Shown: piece by piece, positions 16,328-24,803 of the stretch
Layout: each line of letters begins with the position of its first letter
Numbering within the stretch: position 1 is the first letter of the stretch
From: Paraburkholderia dioscoreae
GTDB lineage: Bacteria; Pseudomonadota; Gammaproteobacteria; Burkholderiales; Burkholderiaceae
Assembly (NCBI RefSeq): GCF_902459535.1
Contig: NZ_LR699554.1
Coordinates: forward strand, 2,046,001-2,110,000
DNA: 64,000 nucleotides
Reading direction: 5' to 3'
Made by a program: the position numbers and the translations under genes
The notes under the pieces: model-generated
Seen by the model: only the letters and a program-made list of their open reading frames with translations
What the model was told of the DNA's origin: nothing
Database searches by the model: none

Positions 16328-17686
16328 TCATTCCAATCGGCGCTCTCTCAATGCATGCCTGGGGACACCCAGCGCAATAGCCGCGCCGCCAAGCACGCTG
16401 ATCGCTGCGATGACATACAGCCCCCCAGAGATACTGTTGGTATGTGTCTTAAGCCAGCCGAGTAGCATCGGCGCAAGTAACGAGCCAAATTGTCCAAGGC
16501 TGCTGATCATCGCGATACCGGTTGCTGCGGCAGCCCCATTGAAGTATGCGGGCGGTATCGTCCAGAATGTACCTGTCCCGCAGAAATACGCCACTCCAAT
16601 AAGGCATAAACACGCTATTGCCATAACCCACTGATCGCTGAAATACGTAAGCAGAACGCAGCCCACGGCACCGACAAACGTGGCGAAGAAATAATGCCAT
16701 CTGCGTTCCAGCGTACGGTCCGAATGCCACGCATTGATGAGCATTGCCGTCGCGCCGACGACGAACGGGATTGCGGACAGAAGCCCGATATGCCATATGT
16801 TTCCGATGCCAGACTGGCGAATGATCGTCGCTGTCCAGTAGTTCAGAACCGTTCCAATCAAGGGGACCGTGGTATATCCGAGGATCACGAGGTACACGCG
16901 AGGATCGCGCAAAAGGTGAACGAAGCGATGTCCGTGCCCTTGGGATTTTTCCGACTCGTCCATCATCAGATTACGAGTGATGATTTCACGCTCGTACTCA
17001 CTTAGCCACCTTGCATCCGCAGGCCCGTTGTCGAGATAGAAATACGCAATGATTCCCGCGATGATGGCAGGCATGCCTTCGAGCAGGAAAAGCCATTGCC
17101 AGTTTCTGAGCCCGAGAGTGCCGACCATGTTGTGGAGAATCCACCCGGAAACGGGACCGCCGACGATACCGGAAACGGCGATGGCGAGAAGGAAGCGCGA
17201 GGTGATACGTGCCCGTCGGCCTGACGGAAACCAGTAAGTCAGATAAAGAATGATGCCGGGGTAGAAACCGGCTTCGGCCGCCCCCAAAAGCATGCGGGCG
17301 ATGTAAAACTGCATCGGCGAAGTGATAAATGCCAGGCTGCATGAGATCACGCCCCAAAGCACCATGATCCGCGTAATCGTTTGTCTGGCTCCAATCCTTT
17401 CCATCAGGACATTACTGGGAACCTCGAAGAGAATATAGCCGACAAAGAAAATTCCGACGCCAAAACCATATGCAGCGTCGCTTAGACCAAGATCCTTCGA
17501 TAGCGGGATCTTCGCGAAACCGATGTTGACACGATCGATGTAGTTGATGACCCAACAGACGAAAAGAAAAGGAATCAGGCGAAACGTCAGCTTGCGATAC
17601 AAAGATTCCGTCTCGACATGTTCCGCAACCATTCCTTGTTTAACTAGCGCTATGTCGCCGGCATTTCCCTGCACAACAGATGGCAT
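16328..17686 (-). CDS. MFS transporter, anion:cation symporter family
   Basis: A 452-residue inner-membrane transporter with 12 predicted helices. Family signatures are visible: CWVINYIDRVNIGFAKIPL in helix 1, the motif A region LMERIGARQTITRIMVLWG, LLGAAEAGFYPGIILYLTYW in helix 4 (diagnostic for the ACS/phthalate-permease family) and GPVSGWILHN. Such transporters bring in organic anions such as aromatic carboxylates and hexuronates. It lies 87 bp after the dioxygenase beta-subunit gene on the same strand, so it probably imports the dioxygenase substrate. The actual substrate is unknown. Confidence 0.92.
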   Translation of the reverse strand: MPSVVQGNAGDIALVKQGMVAEHVETESLYRKLTFRLIPFLFVCWVINYIDRVNIGFAKIPLSKDLGLSDAAYGFGVGIFFVGYILFEVPSNVLMERIGARQTITRIMVLWGVISCSLAFITSPMQFYIARMLLGAAEAGFYPGIILYLTYWFPSGRRARITSRFLLAIAVSGIVGGPVSGWILHNMVGTLGLRNWQWLFLLEGMPAIIAGIIAYFYLDNGPADARWLSEYEREIITRNLMMDESEKSQGHGHRFVHLLRDPRVYLVILGYTTVPLIGTVLNYWTATIIRQSGIGNIWHIGLLSAIPFVVGATAMLINAWHSDRTLERRWHYFFATFVGAVGCVLLTYFSDQWVMAIACLCLIGVAYFCGTGTFWTIPPAYFNGAAAATGIAMISSLGQFGSLLAPMLLGWLKTHTNSISGGLYVIAAISVLGGAAIALGVPRHALRERRLE

Positions 17687-17773
17687 GGTTCACTCCGTAA
17701 TTGAAAGATGACAGGGCCGAACACCGGCGCCGGGCTGGCAGCCGGCGTTGCGTATGCCGGCGCACTTCGATAA

Positions 17774-18295
17774 TTAAAAGGGCTGCGTGAGATTCGGGAA
17801 GCTCTGGTCGCTGTTCGTCAGGTCCACCCGTTTAAGCACGATCCGAAAGCTTTCCCCCTGTACCTTGAGCGTGTGCGAATACGTGCCGCCAAAAACGCGC
17901 TGCGACTTGCCGTAGCGATCTTCCAGCATGATGAACTTCGAGCGGACGGAGAAGCATGTCTCGTCTTCCTGCACGTCGAGCAGGGTGACGTTCGACACCA
18001 CACGCACACACCGCGACTCAGGGTCCTGACAGTGCGTCATCGTGTGATTGAGTCGCTGCACGCGCGTTTTCAGCGTATGTTTGTCGTCGTAGTAGAGCGA
18101 CACATGATCGAGCCATGATTGCTGAGCGCGGTCAGCGGGCACCCAGTAGACCGCTTCGTCCGCGAACAGGTTGTACCATTCGTCGAATGCGCGATCGTCG
18201 AGCAGTTGCGCTTCGGCTTCGATGAACGCGCGCACATGCGCCGCGCGAGGATGCAGAAAGTGCATTTTGGAAAGCGTGCTGATTTCGTTTTTCAT
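17774..18295 (-). CDS. Aromatic-ring-hydroxylating dioxygenase, beta (small) subunit
   Basis: A 173-residue member of the ring-hydroxylating dioxygenase beta-subunit family (NTF2-like fold). Visible family blocks are RAFIEAEAQLLDDRAFDEWYNLFADEAVYWVPA, the HTLKTRVQRL segment, and SNVTLLDVQEDETCFSVRSKFIM. The subunit has a mainly structural role in alpha3-beta3 hexamers. The start is the ATG at 18293-18295, with GGAGT at good spacing. The alpha-subunit gene ends 17 bp upstream, so the two are co-transcribed. Identification of the family is firm; the substrate is not defined by this subunit. Confidence 0.9.
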   Translation of the reverse strand: MKNEISTLSKMHFLHPRAAHVRAFIEAEAQLLDDRAFDEWYNLFADEAVYWVPADRAQQSWLDHVSLYYDDKHTLKTRVQRLNHTMTHCQDPESRCVRVVSNVTLLDVQEDETCFSVRSKFIMLEDRYGKSQRVFGGTYSHTLKVQGESFRIVLKRVDLTNSDQSFPNLTQPF

Positions 18296-18312
18296 AGTGA
18301 CTCCTGCGCCTC

Positions 18313-19593
18313 TCATGCGCCCATCAGGTCGCGCCATGCGACATGCTGCGCGCGCTGTCCCACTTCACTCGACCTCGGCCCGAACAGCACGCCCTTGCCT
18401 TCGTCGACTTCGTCGCCGAGTCCCTTGGCCACGAGGAACCACTCGGCCCCTTCCGTCTTTAGTCCTTCCTGGCAGCGTTCAAATGCTTCCAGATCGTCGC
18501 TCTGAATGAACGACGAAGCGGAATGCGTGATGTTCACGTACTTGACTAGATCCGTGGAGATCACATCCGGCGCACCCACGAGCCTGACCGGCCAGATTTC
18601 GATCTCCGTCCGGTCCACCGCGACGGCGCGGATGACCCGCACCGAAGTCTGCGCGATCAGGATGTCGACGCTCGGGAACAATGTCATCGAATGGCGGCGA
18701 TTTTTCAGAATGTCCCTGGTGCGCTCTTCGCCGTATGCATCGACCATCATCGCCCGATATTCGTCCCAGACACCGCCCGACTGTTCCTTGTCGAAGAGCG
18801 AAGCTTCCGAGCTATGCCCCTTCAGAAAGCCCCGCACACCCGTCTGCGCAACAACCGCTTCGCCGTTGGCCGTGAAGAATGCCGCGTCCCCGCCCTCTTT
18901 GCCGGCGCGCCGTTGGAACTGTCGTCCGTCGGGGCCGACCGTCGATGCATGACATGCCGCCGGGTGATACATGTCGGCCTGATTCTCGAGTTGCAGCTTC
19001 CAGTTGCCGTCGAAGTGGTAGCGATGACAGCCAAAGGCAAACTCGATCTTGCCGACGGGCGACCGGTCCGTCAGTTCGTCAATGCCGCGGCGCGCTTCAC
19101 CGAGATACTCTTCCAGTGGCTCGACATCCGCATTGAACGATGCGAACACGAAACCCCGATAGCTCTTCACGCGCGGCAACGCGACCATACCTGACGCCCG
19201 TTCTTCGAGCACGCCGCCCGGGAAGTCCGCCTTCATCGGAACGCCGGCCAATGTGCCGTCGGGTTTGAACCCCCAGCCGTGATACATGCACGTGAACACC
19301 TTGGCGTTGCCGCGCTTGCGGTTCAACACCCTGGCGCCACGATGACCGCAGCGGTTGAAAATGACATTGATGTTTCCGTCCGGACTGCGGCTCAATACGA
19401 CTTCCTGTCCGACCAGCGTCGTGCAGTAATAGTCGCCGGGATCCGGGACGAGGCTTTCATGTCCGACATACATCCAGACCTTCTTGAAGATTTTTTCCTT
19501 TTCCAGTTCGAAGATTTCCGGATCGACGTACATCTTGCGATGCACGCGGTCTTCCCGTACCAGTGAACGCAGGTAGTCACTGCTGTAGGTCAT
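18313..19593 (-). CDS. Rieske aromatic-ring-hydroxylating dioxygenase, alpha (large) subunit
   Basis: A 426-residue catalytic subunit. The Rieske [2Fe-2S] site is CGH (82-84) and CMYH (102-105). The mononuclear iron site is in ENQADMYHPAACH, the D-x-Y-H-x4-H pattern. Such enzymes add both atoms of O2 to an aromatic ring using electrons from NADH through a reductase, with or without a ferredoxin. No reductase or ferredoxin gene is next to it, so the electron donor must be encoded elsewhere. It heads an operon with the beta subunit and an MFS importer. By size and beta-subunit pairing it could act on a benzoate-, anthranilate- or salicylate-like substrate; this is inference. Confidence 0.93.
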   Translation of the reverse strand: MTYSSDYLRSLVREDRVHRKMYVDPEIFELEKEKIFKKVWMYVGHESLVPDPGDYYCTTLVGQEVVLSRSPDGNINVIFNRCGHRGARVLNRKRGNAKVFTCMYHGWGFKPDGTLAGVPMKADFPGGVLEERASGMVALPRVKSYRGFVFASFNADVEPLEEYLGEARRGIDELTDRSPVGKIEFAFGCHRYHFDGNWKLQLENQADMYHPAACHASTVGPDGRQFQRRAGKEGGDAAFFTANGEAVVAQTGVRGFLKGHSSEASLFDKEQSGGVWDEYRAMMVDAYGEERTRDILKNRRHSMTLFPSVDILIAQTSVRVIRAVAVDRTEIEIWPVRLVGAPDVISTDLVKYVNITHSASSFIQSDDLEAFERCQEGLKTEGAEWFLVAKGLGDEVDEGKGVLFGPRSSEVGQRAQHVAWRDLMGA

Positions 19594-19755
19594 CAGGTGT
19601 GCCTTTGGCGCGGACGGCGCCAGTTATGAGGGAAAGCGCAGAACAGGGTCGACGCAATGCCGGATGCACGGAAAAAGGGTCATGCATACGACACAGAGCG
19701 GCTGACTTCGTGACACGGCTGCATGCGTCCTCCGATGGCCTGCGACGACTGTTGA

Positions 19756-19785
19756 GCGCCAGATTATTGGCGCCATAAAATGGCG
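19756..19785. promoter_or_regulatory. Nested inverted repeats of TGGCG in the LysR/dioxygenase divergent region
   Basis: gcgcca-N6-tggcgc (19756-19773) overlaps cgcca-taaaa-tggcg (19771-19785), giving four alternating half-sites at the same gap. The region lies 48 bp upstream of the LysR start and about 165 bp upstream of the dioxygenase operon. It is the best candidate for the LysR operator and autoregulatory site. Confidence 0.5.
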
Positions 19786-19832
19786 TCACCCGATGTTTTT
19801 TCATCCACTGACTGAGAAAAATTCACCCCGCC

Positions 19833-20819
19833 ATGAGCCGCCCTGTCCCGCTCACTGCGTTGAAGACGTTCGAGGTTGCCGCACGCCTGCTCAGCTTCAA
19901 GCGTGCCGCTCAGGAATTGAACGTCACGCCGACAGCCGTCAGCCACCAGATTCAGAATCTGGAAGAGACACTCGGCACGAAGCTGTTCCGGCGGCTGCCG
20001 GGCGGCCTCGAGCTCACGAGTGCCGGCGAAGTCGCGCTGCCTGGCCTGAAGGACGGCTTCGGCAAGCTTAAGGAGGCTGTCGAACTGATCGGCAGTGCGG
20101 GAGCGGGCGACGTGCTGACGGTGCTCGCGCCACCGTCTTTCGCGATGCGATGGCTGATGCCGCGCCTGCATCGCTTCGCGATCCGCCATCCCGATATCGA
20201 CGTGCGCGTCTCCACCCGGATGCGCCAATTCGGCTACCGCACGCTCGGCGGAACGCGCGCGACCGACTCAGGCACGCTCCAGTCGTGGTGCGAGGAACTG
20301 GACGTCGTGGTTACATTCGGCGCGGGAAACTACGCGGGATTTGCTGTGACCTCGCTATTTCCAGTGACCATTACACCCTTGTGCGCGCCCCAGCAGGTGC
20401 CCGCGTCGGGCATGAGCCCCGCCGAACTCGCGCGTATTCCGTTGTTGCACGATGACCGCGGCTTGATGTACGACCACCACTCTTACTGGGATGTCTGGCT
20501 GCGGGAGCAACAGATCGCCGGTATCGACACTGCGGCGGGCATGCATTTCTCGCATTCGATACTGGCGCTCGAAGCCGCAGCCGAAGGTCTCGGTATAACC
20601 GTGACCACGCCCGCGCTCGCCCGCGAAGCGCTGTCGAGCGGTAAGCTCGTTAAGCCGTTTTCGCTCGAAGTGCCACTGCACTATGGGTACGACCTGATTT
20701 CAAATGAAGTCGCGGCTCGACGCGAGGCGGTCGAAGCGTTTCGGGTGTGGGCATTCGAGGAGGCGCGCGCCGAACGCGAGCTACATGCACTGACCCGACT
20801 GTCGGAACAGAGCATCTGA
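19833..20819 (+). CDS. LysR-type transcriptional regulator (GcvA-like)
   Basis: A 328-residue LysR protein. The N-terminal winged helix-turn-helix is typical (LTALKTFEVAARLLSFKRAAQELNVTPTAVSHQIQNLEETLGTKLF), with the VTPTAVSHQI recognition helix common to the GcvA/AmpR branch. The effector-binding domain follows (VLTVLAPPSFAMRWLMPRLHRFAIRHPDIDVRV). It is divergent from the dioxygenase operon, which it most likely controls. An insertion around residues 130-150 (YRTLGGTRATDSGTLQSWCEE) is slightly longer than usual. Its 3' end faces a small convergent gene only 22 bp away. Confidence 0.93.
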   Translation: MSRPVPLTALKTFEVAARLLSFKRAAQELNVTPTAVSHQIQNLEETLGTKLFRRLPGGLELTSAGEVALPGLKDGFGKLKEAVELIGSAGAGDVLTVLAPPSFAMRWLMPRLHRFAIRHPDIDVRVSTRMRQFGYRTLGGTRATDSGTLQSWCEELDVVVTFGAGNYAGFAVTSLFPVTITPLCAPQQVPASGMSPAELARIPLLHDDRGLMYDHHSYWDVWLREQQIAGIDTAAGMHFSHSILALEAAAEGLGITVTTPALAREALSSGKLVKPFSLEVPLHYGYDLISNEVAARREAVEAFRVWAFEEARAERELHALTRLSEQSI

Positions 20820-20841
20820 CTCTCTGCGCGGCGCGCGCAGG

Positions 20842-21255
20842 TTACACGTGAGTTTCACTCTGGAGCAAACGCTCGCGCAGGTCATGGATGGCGTGATCAA
20901 CGTCCGGATCGTCGGCGTTCAGCCGCCATGACATCAACAGCAGTTCGTGTAACGCGTCACAGCGCCGTGTCAGCCCCGGATAGGCAAGCAGTTCGTTCAG
21001 CATCGCCTGGCGGCGCTCGAAACACACGAGGGTTGCCGTCGCTTTTTCGAGGTCACGGGCGAGGGTTTCCGGGCCGCCCGCTTCGGGATCGGACGGCGCA
21101 CCGAGATCGCTTGCCCGACCCAGAATCAGAAACCATGCGCTGGCACATAGCAGCATCGTCCCGGCCGTATCGAAGCGCCATGCGCACACTCCGACCGCGA
21201 CGACCAACGAAGCGAGGTGCATGCAGTAAAGGACAGAAATCCAGCGCACCTCCAT
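20842..21255 (-). CDS. Hypothetical small membrane protein at the operon end
   Basis: A 137-residue protein with two hydrophobic segments at the N-terminus (VLYCMHLASLVVAVGVCAWRF and GTMLLCASAWFLILG), followed by a charged, helical cytoplasmic tail with heptad-like Leu spacing (MLNELLAYPGLTRRCDALHELLLMSW). The start ATG has GTGAGG nearby and lies 6 bp after the stop of the fumarylacetoacetate-hydrolase-family gene, so it is the last gene of the long catabolic operon. I recognise no family. It might be an accessory membrane anchor or a chance passenger; no function is assigned. Confidence 0.6.
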   Translation of the reverse strand: MEVRWISVLYCMHLASLVVAVGVCAWRFDTAGTMLLCASAWFLILGRASDLGAPSDPEAGGPETLARDLEKATATLVCFERRQAMLNELLAYPGLTRRCDALHELLLMSWRLNADDPDVDHAIHDLRERLLQSETHV

Positions 21256-21261
21256 GTCGCC

Positions 21262-22143
21262 TCACGCAACGTGATTTTCGAGCGCGCCAATCTGTGCGAC
21301 CGAAATACGCACGCTGTCACCCGGTTTCAGATAGCGCGGCGGATTGAAGCCGAGTCCGACACCCGCCGGCGTGCCTGTCGCAATGACATCGCCGGGAACG
21401 AAAGAAATCGACCGGCCAATCGTGCGAATCAGCGTGGGGATATCGAAGATCAGCGCGGATAGCGGTGCTTTCTGACGCACTTCGCCATTGACTTCGCAGC
21501 GAATCTCGAACGCGTTGACATCGCCTGCCGCATCGGCCGTCACGATGGCTGGGCCCATCGGGCAGAAGGTATCGATGCCTTTGCCCAGCAGCCACTGGCT
21601 GTGATGCTTCTGCAATCCGCGCGAGGTCACATCGTTCAGAAGCGTGTAGCCGAAGACGAACGACCACGGATCATCCGTCTGCGCGCAACGCCCCGCCTTG
21701 CCGATGACGACAGCGAGTTCGGCTTCATAGTCGACGCTTTGCATGGGGTCGAGCGACGAGTCTATGGCCGCGGCGGGGCCGACGACCGAGGTCGGCGGCT
21801 TCGAAAAGATAATCGGCGCGGGCGGCACGGCACCAAGCGCGGCGCTCGAGTCGAAGCCGCTATTGGCAAACTCGTGCGCGTGATCATAGTAGTTCTTGCC
21901 CACGCAAAAGATGTTGCGGCGTACGTCGGGTATCGGCGCCAGCAGCGTCACGTCGGACAAAGGCACACGTTCGGCACCTGCCTCCACTTCCCTCGCCAGC
22001 GCATCGCGCAGACTTTCGTATCGTTCGATGAGCACGTTCATGTCGTACGAGCCCACGGCCCCGGTGACATCCACGACCCAGGCATCGCCCGTCAATACGC
22101 CAATCCGCCGTTCGCCGCGGTGTTCAAAACTGACCAGTTTCAT
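21262..22143 (-). CDS. Fumarylacetoacetate-hydrolase-family protein
   Basis: A 293-residue FAH-family enzyme. The N-terminal domain is short. The catalytic domain starts at RRNIFCVGKNYYDHAHEF and has the metal ligands in DYEAELAVVIGK, the FGYTLLNDVTSRGLQ block and TGTPAGVGLGFNPPRYL. Family members hydrolyse or isomerise 2,4-diketo acids, fumarylpyruvate or 2-hydroxymuconate-type ring-cleavage products, or act as decarboxylases on oxaloacetate-like acids, using Mg or Mn. Its start overlaps the RidA stop by 4 bp (ATGA), so the two are translationally coupled. In context it probably works on an open-chain acid released downstream of the flavin monooxygenase. Confidence 0.92.
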   Translation of the reverse strand: MKLVSFEHRGERRIGVLTGDAWVVDVTGAVGSYDMNVLIERYESLRDALAREVEAGAERVPLSDVTLLAPIPDVRRNIFCVGKNYYDHAHEFANSGFDSSAALGAVPPAPIIFSKPPTSVVGPAAAIDSSLDPMQSVDYEAELAVVIGKAGRCAQTDDPWSFVFGYTLLNDVTSRGLQKHHSQWLLGKGIDTFCPMGPAIVTADAAGDVNAFEIRCEVNGEVRQKAPLSALIFDIPTLIRTIGRSISFVPGDVIATGTPAGVGLGFNPPRYLKPGDSVRISVAQIGALENHVA

Positions 22144-22580
22144 GCCTTGTCTCCAGCGGAATCCGGATCCCGGGCGCGCACGACCGCCTCGACTTCGATC
22201 AGAAACTCTTCTTTCACGAGTCGGTCCACGATAAGCAGCGTGTTGGGTGCATACATGTCGGTCGCGAACAGCGACGGGAACAGCTCGGCCCGGCAGCGCA
22301 TGAAGCCTGGAATGTGCTGCGACGCGACGAGGTACGTGGTGAACTTCGCAACGTCGTTGAAGTCGCAGCCGACGCCTTTGAGCACGTCGCCGAGATTCTT
22401 GAAGACCTGCTTGAACTGCGCATCGAAGTCGCCGACGCCGACAACGCCGCCATCAGCTCCCACCGCAAGCTGTCCGGCAACGAAGATCATCTCTCCCGCC
22501 TTGACGCGCGCGAGATGGGAATAAAGGCCCTGCGCCGGGCAGGCGCCTTCAGGGTTGACATACTTGACGGACTGGCTCAT
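22140..22580 (-). CDS. RidA-family (YjgF/YER057c) deaminase
   Basis: A 146-residue RidA-family protein with the family blocks YSHLARVKAGEMIFVAGQLAVGADG, VLKGVGCDFNDVAKFTTYLV and a C-terminal VDRLVKEEFLIEVEAVVRARD. The Arg corresponding to the catalytic Arg of enamine/imine deaminases is present in DRLVKEE. Some members of this group act as 2-aminomuconate or aminoacrylate deaminases in the degradation of aromatic or pyrimidine compounds. It is translationally coupled to the FAH-family gene and follows the flavin monooxygenase gene, so it plausibly removes an amino group (or enamine/imine) from an opened ring product. Confidence 0.92.
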   Translation of the reverse strand: MSQSVKYVNPEGACPAQGLYSHLARVKAGEMIFVAGQLAVGADGGVVGVGDFDAQFKQVFKNLGDVLKGVGCDFNDVAKFTTYLVASQHIPGFMRCRAELFPSLFATDMYAPNTLLIVDRLVKEEFLIEVEAVVRARDPDSAGDKA

Positions 22581-22607
22581 GAATGGATCCTTTTCGGTTG
22601 GAATCAG

Positions 22608-23774
22608 TCAGGAAAGAGACATGGGAAGCGGCGCGGCCCGCTCGAAACCTGCTGGCACGTGGCGTGCACCACGATTCAGACTTTCGTCGAACCATTCCGT
22701 CTTCGCTATCGCGCGGACCACGTCCGAGCGTAACGAAAGCAATGACGCGGGCCACTTGCCGAGCACATAGCCATACAGATACGACCACCATTGCACGTGA
22801 TCGGTAATCGAGCGCTGCTGTGTTTCCCACGCGCGCAGCGTTGCGGGAAGATCGTGTTCGCCTGCCGGGCCGCTTGCCAGCTCGGCAAGCGCCATCACGT
22901 TGATGAACGCCGTGTTGGCTGCCTGACCGAGGTTTGGCGGCATCGCGTGCGCTGCGTCGCCGACGATTGCGACGCGTCCCTCGGACCACTTGCGGCATTT
23001 GACGTTGACGAGCCGGTCCCAGCGGCTGTCGACCTGGAAGCGCCGGATCAGATCAGCAGCATGCGGAAATTTTTCTGTCCATAGGGCCACGTCGATGGGC
23101 AGCTTCCGGGCACGTTCGTCGCCCACAGGCGCGCTCAGGAAGATATAGTTGCGCCCGTCGGTGCATGGGTTGTAAAGCAGGCGCCACGGGCCGTTCCAGT
23201 ATTCGATCAGCGTGTCGCGGATGTCGCCCGGTTCCTCGTCGATGAGCATGCGGATGCCGACTTCCGAGCCGAAGTCGATCCACTTCGTTCCGAGAATCGA
23301 TTCGCGAATGCGCGAGTAGGCGCCGTCAGCGACGATCACCAGATCGGCGTGGCTTGTCGCTCCACTCTCGAACGTGGTGGTACCGTCAGGCGCCACGGCA
23401 ACGGCGAGCGATGAGGTGAAGATCTCGACGCGCTGCGCCACCGCGCGGTCGATCAACGCCTGATAGAGATCCGCACGCGGCGGCAGCATCAGGCGGTCGC
23501 CGGCGTGCGCCAGGCGCGACATCAGCACCGAGCCCCGGTGATCGCGGATCTGCCACTCACGGATCACGCGTGCGCGTTCAACGGCTTGCGCGTAGGCGCA
23601 GATGGTCTCCAGCGTCTTCAGCCCGCTCTCCCACAACCAGATGCCGGCGCCGAACATCCGCAATTCGGCGTTGCGCTCGTGGATCCGGACCTTCCATCCA
23701 AGCTGCGCGAAGCGGTTCGCAGCGACGAGGCCTGCCAGGCCCGCGCCGATAATCTCGACAGTGCGTTGCGTCAT
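22608..23774 (-). CDS. FAD-dependent aromatic monooxygenase resembling pyridine-ring-opening MHPCO
   Basis: A 388-residue class A flavin monooxygenase. FAD-binding motifs are GAGLAG (10-15), the DG motif in ADGAYSRIR (about 149-157) and GDAAHAMPP (272-280). Beyond the general fold, it shares blocks that I recall from 2-methyl-3-hydroxypyridine-5-carboxylate oxygenase (MHPCO) and 5-hydroxynicotinate 2-monooxygenase: LRMFGAGIWLWESGL (39-53), RLLYNPC (198-204) and LPIDVALWTEKFP (225-237). Those enzymes hydroxylate and open a 3-hydroxypyridine ring in one step, with no extradiol dioxygenase. That fits this operon, which has no ring-cleavage dioxygenase. An alternative is a 3-hydroxybenzoate or 6-hydroxynicotinate hydroxylase. 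Family placement is firm; the substrate is inference. Confidence 0.85.
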   Translation of the reverse strand: MTQRTVEIIGAGLAGLVAANRFAQLGWKVRIHERNAELRMFGAGIWLWESGLKTLETICAYAQAVERARVIREWQIRDHRGSVLMSRLAHAGDRLMLPPRADLYQALIDRAVAQRVEIFTSSLAVAVAPDGTTTFESGATSHADLVIVADGAYSRIRESILGTKWIDFGSEVGIRMLIDEEPGDIRDTLIEYWNGPWRLLYNPCTDGRNYIFLSAPVGDERARKLPIDVALWTEKFPHAADLIRRFQVDSRWDRLVNVKCRKWSEGRVAIVGDAAHAMPPNLGQAANTAFINVMALAELASGPAGEHDLPATLRAWETQQRSITDHVQWWSYLYGYVLGKWPASLLSLRSDVVRAIAKTEWFDESLNRGARHVPAGFERAAPLPMSLS

Positions 23775-23804
23775 GTTGGCTTTCCTGTATGTATCCAGTG
23801 ACGT

Positions 23805-24788
23805 TCAATCCTGTTCCTTGCGGCGATACCGGTCGAGGATCACCGCGAGAATAATGACGATGCCCACCACAAGCGTCTGGTAGTACGCCGAAACACCCAC
23901 CATGTTCATCACGTTGGAGAGCAGCGTGAGCACCAGTACGCCGAGAAACACCTGACGCACGCCGCCCGCGCCGCCGGTGAGCGCGACGCCGCCCAGCACC
24001 ACGGCCGCGAGCGATTGCAATGTGAGGTTCGGCGCGGCAATCGGCTGTGCCGAACTGACCCACGCGGTCAGCACAACGGCGCCCACGGATGCGCAAAAAC
24101 CACTCACTGCGTACACAAGCATCGTGTAAAAGCGGACATTCACACCGGACTTTGCCGCCGCTGACTGGTTCGAGCCCATTGCGTAGACATAGCGGCCAAA
24201 CACTGTGTAGCGCAGCAGCACCGCCATCGCCGCCGTCAGGACAACGGCGATCCACACCATGACAGGCACGCCGAACGCGCTACCAAAGCCGACCGCCTGC
24301 GCGTAGTCGGCCGGCACGTCGTAGATCGGCACCCCTCCCGACAGGATCAGCGCGATCGCCTGCGCGACCGACAGCATGCCGAGCGTCACGACCAGGGGCG
24401 TCGTACGGAACCACGCGATGATGAAACCCGACACCAGCCCGGTAACGATGCCCGTTGCAATCATCACGGCGAGGCCCGGCCCGATGCCCATGTGCTGCAT
24501 CGTCAGCACGCCCGCGACGCCGGCGAGCGACATGACGGATGCAAGCGACAGGTCGAGACCGCCGCGCAGAATCGCAATGGCCTGGCCGAGCGACAAAATC
24601 ATCAGCGGAACGGCCTGGCGCGCCAGGTTCAGCATGTTGTCAGCGGTGAAAAAGCGCGGCTGCACGATGCCCGCGACCACCGCGATCAGGACGATCAGCA
24701 GCGGCAGCATCGCCTCGGAAAACGACGCGCGCCGCCCCCGCGAGAGCATGCTGTCGCCGGTGTCCGGGCTGAGGGATTTAGTGTTCAT
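23805..24788 (-). CDS. ABC transporter permease, ribose/sugar type (RbsC-like)
   Basis: A 327-residue inner-membrane permease with 8-10 predicted helices. Family signatures are QAVPLMILSLGQAIAILRGGLDLSLASVMSLAG near the N-terminus, IAWFRTTPLVVTLGML, and LTLQSLAAVVLGGVALTGGAGG close to the C-terminus (contact region for the ATPase). It lies directly after the ATPase gene (16-bp gap), with the binding-protein gene upstream of both, forming a complete CUT2-type importer. CUT2 importers carry sugars but also autoinducer-2, purines and other small molecules, so the import of a cyclic nitrogen compound is possible. Confidence 0.92.
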   Translation of the reverse strand: MNTKSLSPDTGDSMLSRGRRASFSEAMLPLLIVLIAVVAGIVQPRFFTADNMLNLARQAVPLMILSLGQAIAILRGGLDLSLASVMSLAGVAGVLTMQHMGIGPGLAVMIATGIVTGLVSGFIIAWFRTTPLVVTLGMLSVAQAIALILSGGVPIYDVPADYAQAVGFGSAFGVPVMVWIAVVLTAAMAVLLRYTVFGRYVYAMGSNQSAAAKSGVNVRFYTMLVYAVSGFCASVGAVVLTAWVSSAQPIAAPNLTLQSLAAVVLGGVALTGGAGGVRQVFLGVLVLTLLSNVMNMVGVSAYYQTLVVGIVIILAVILDRYRRKEQD

Positions 24789-24803
24789 GGGGCGATTCTC
24801 CGG

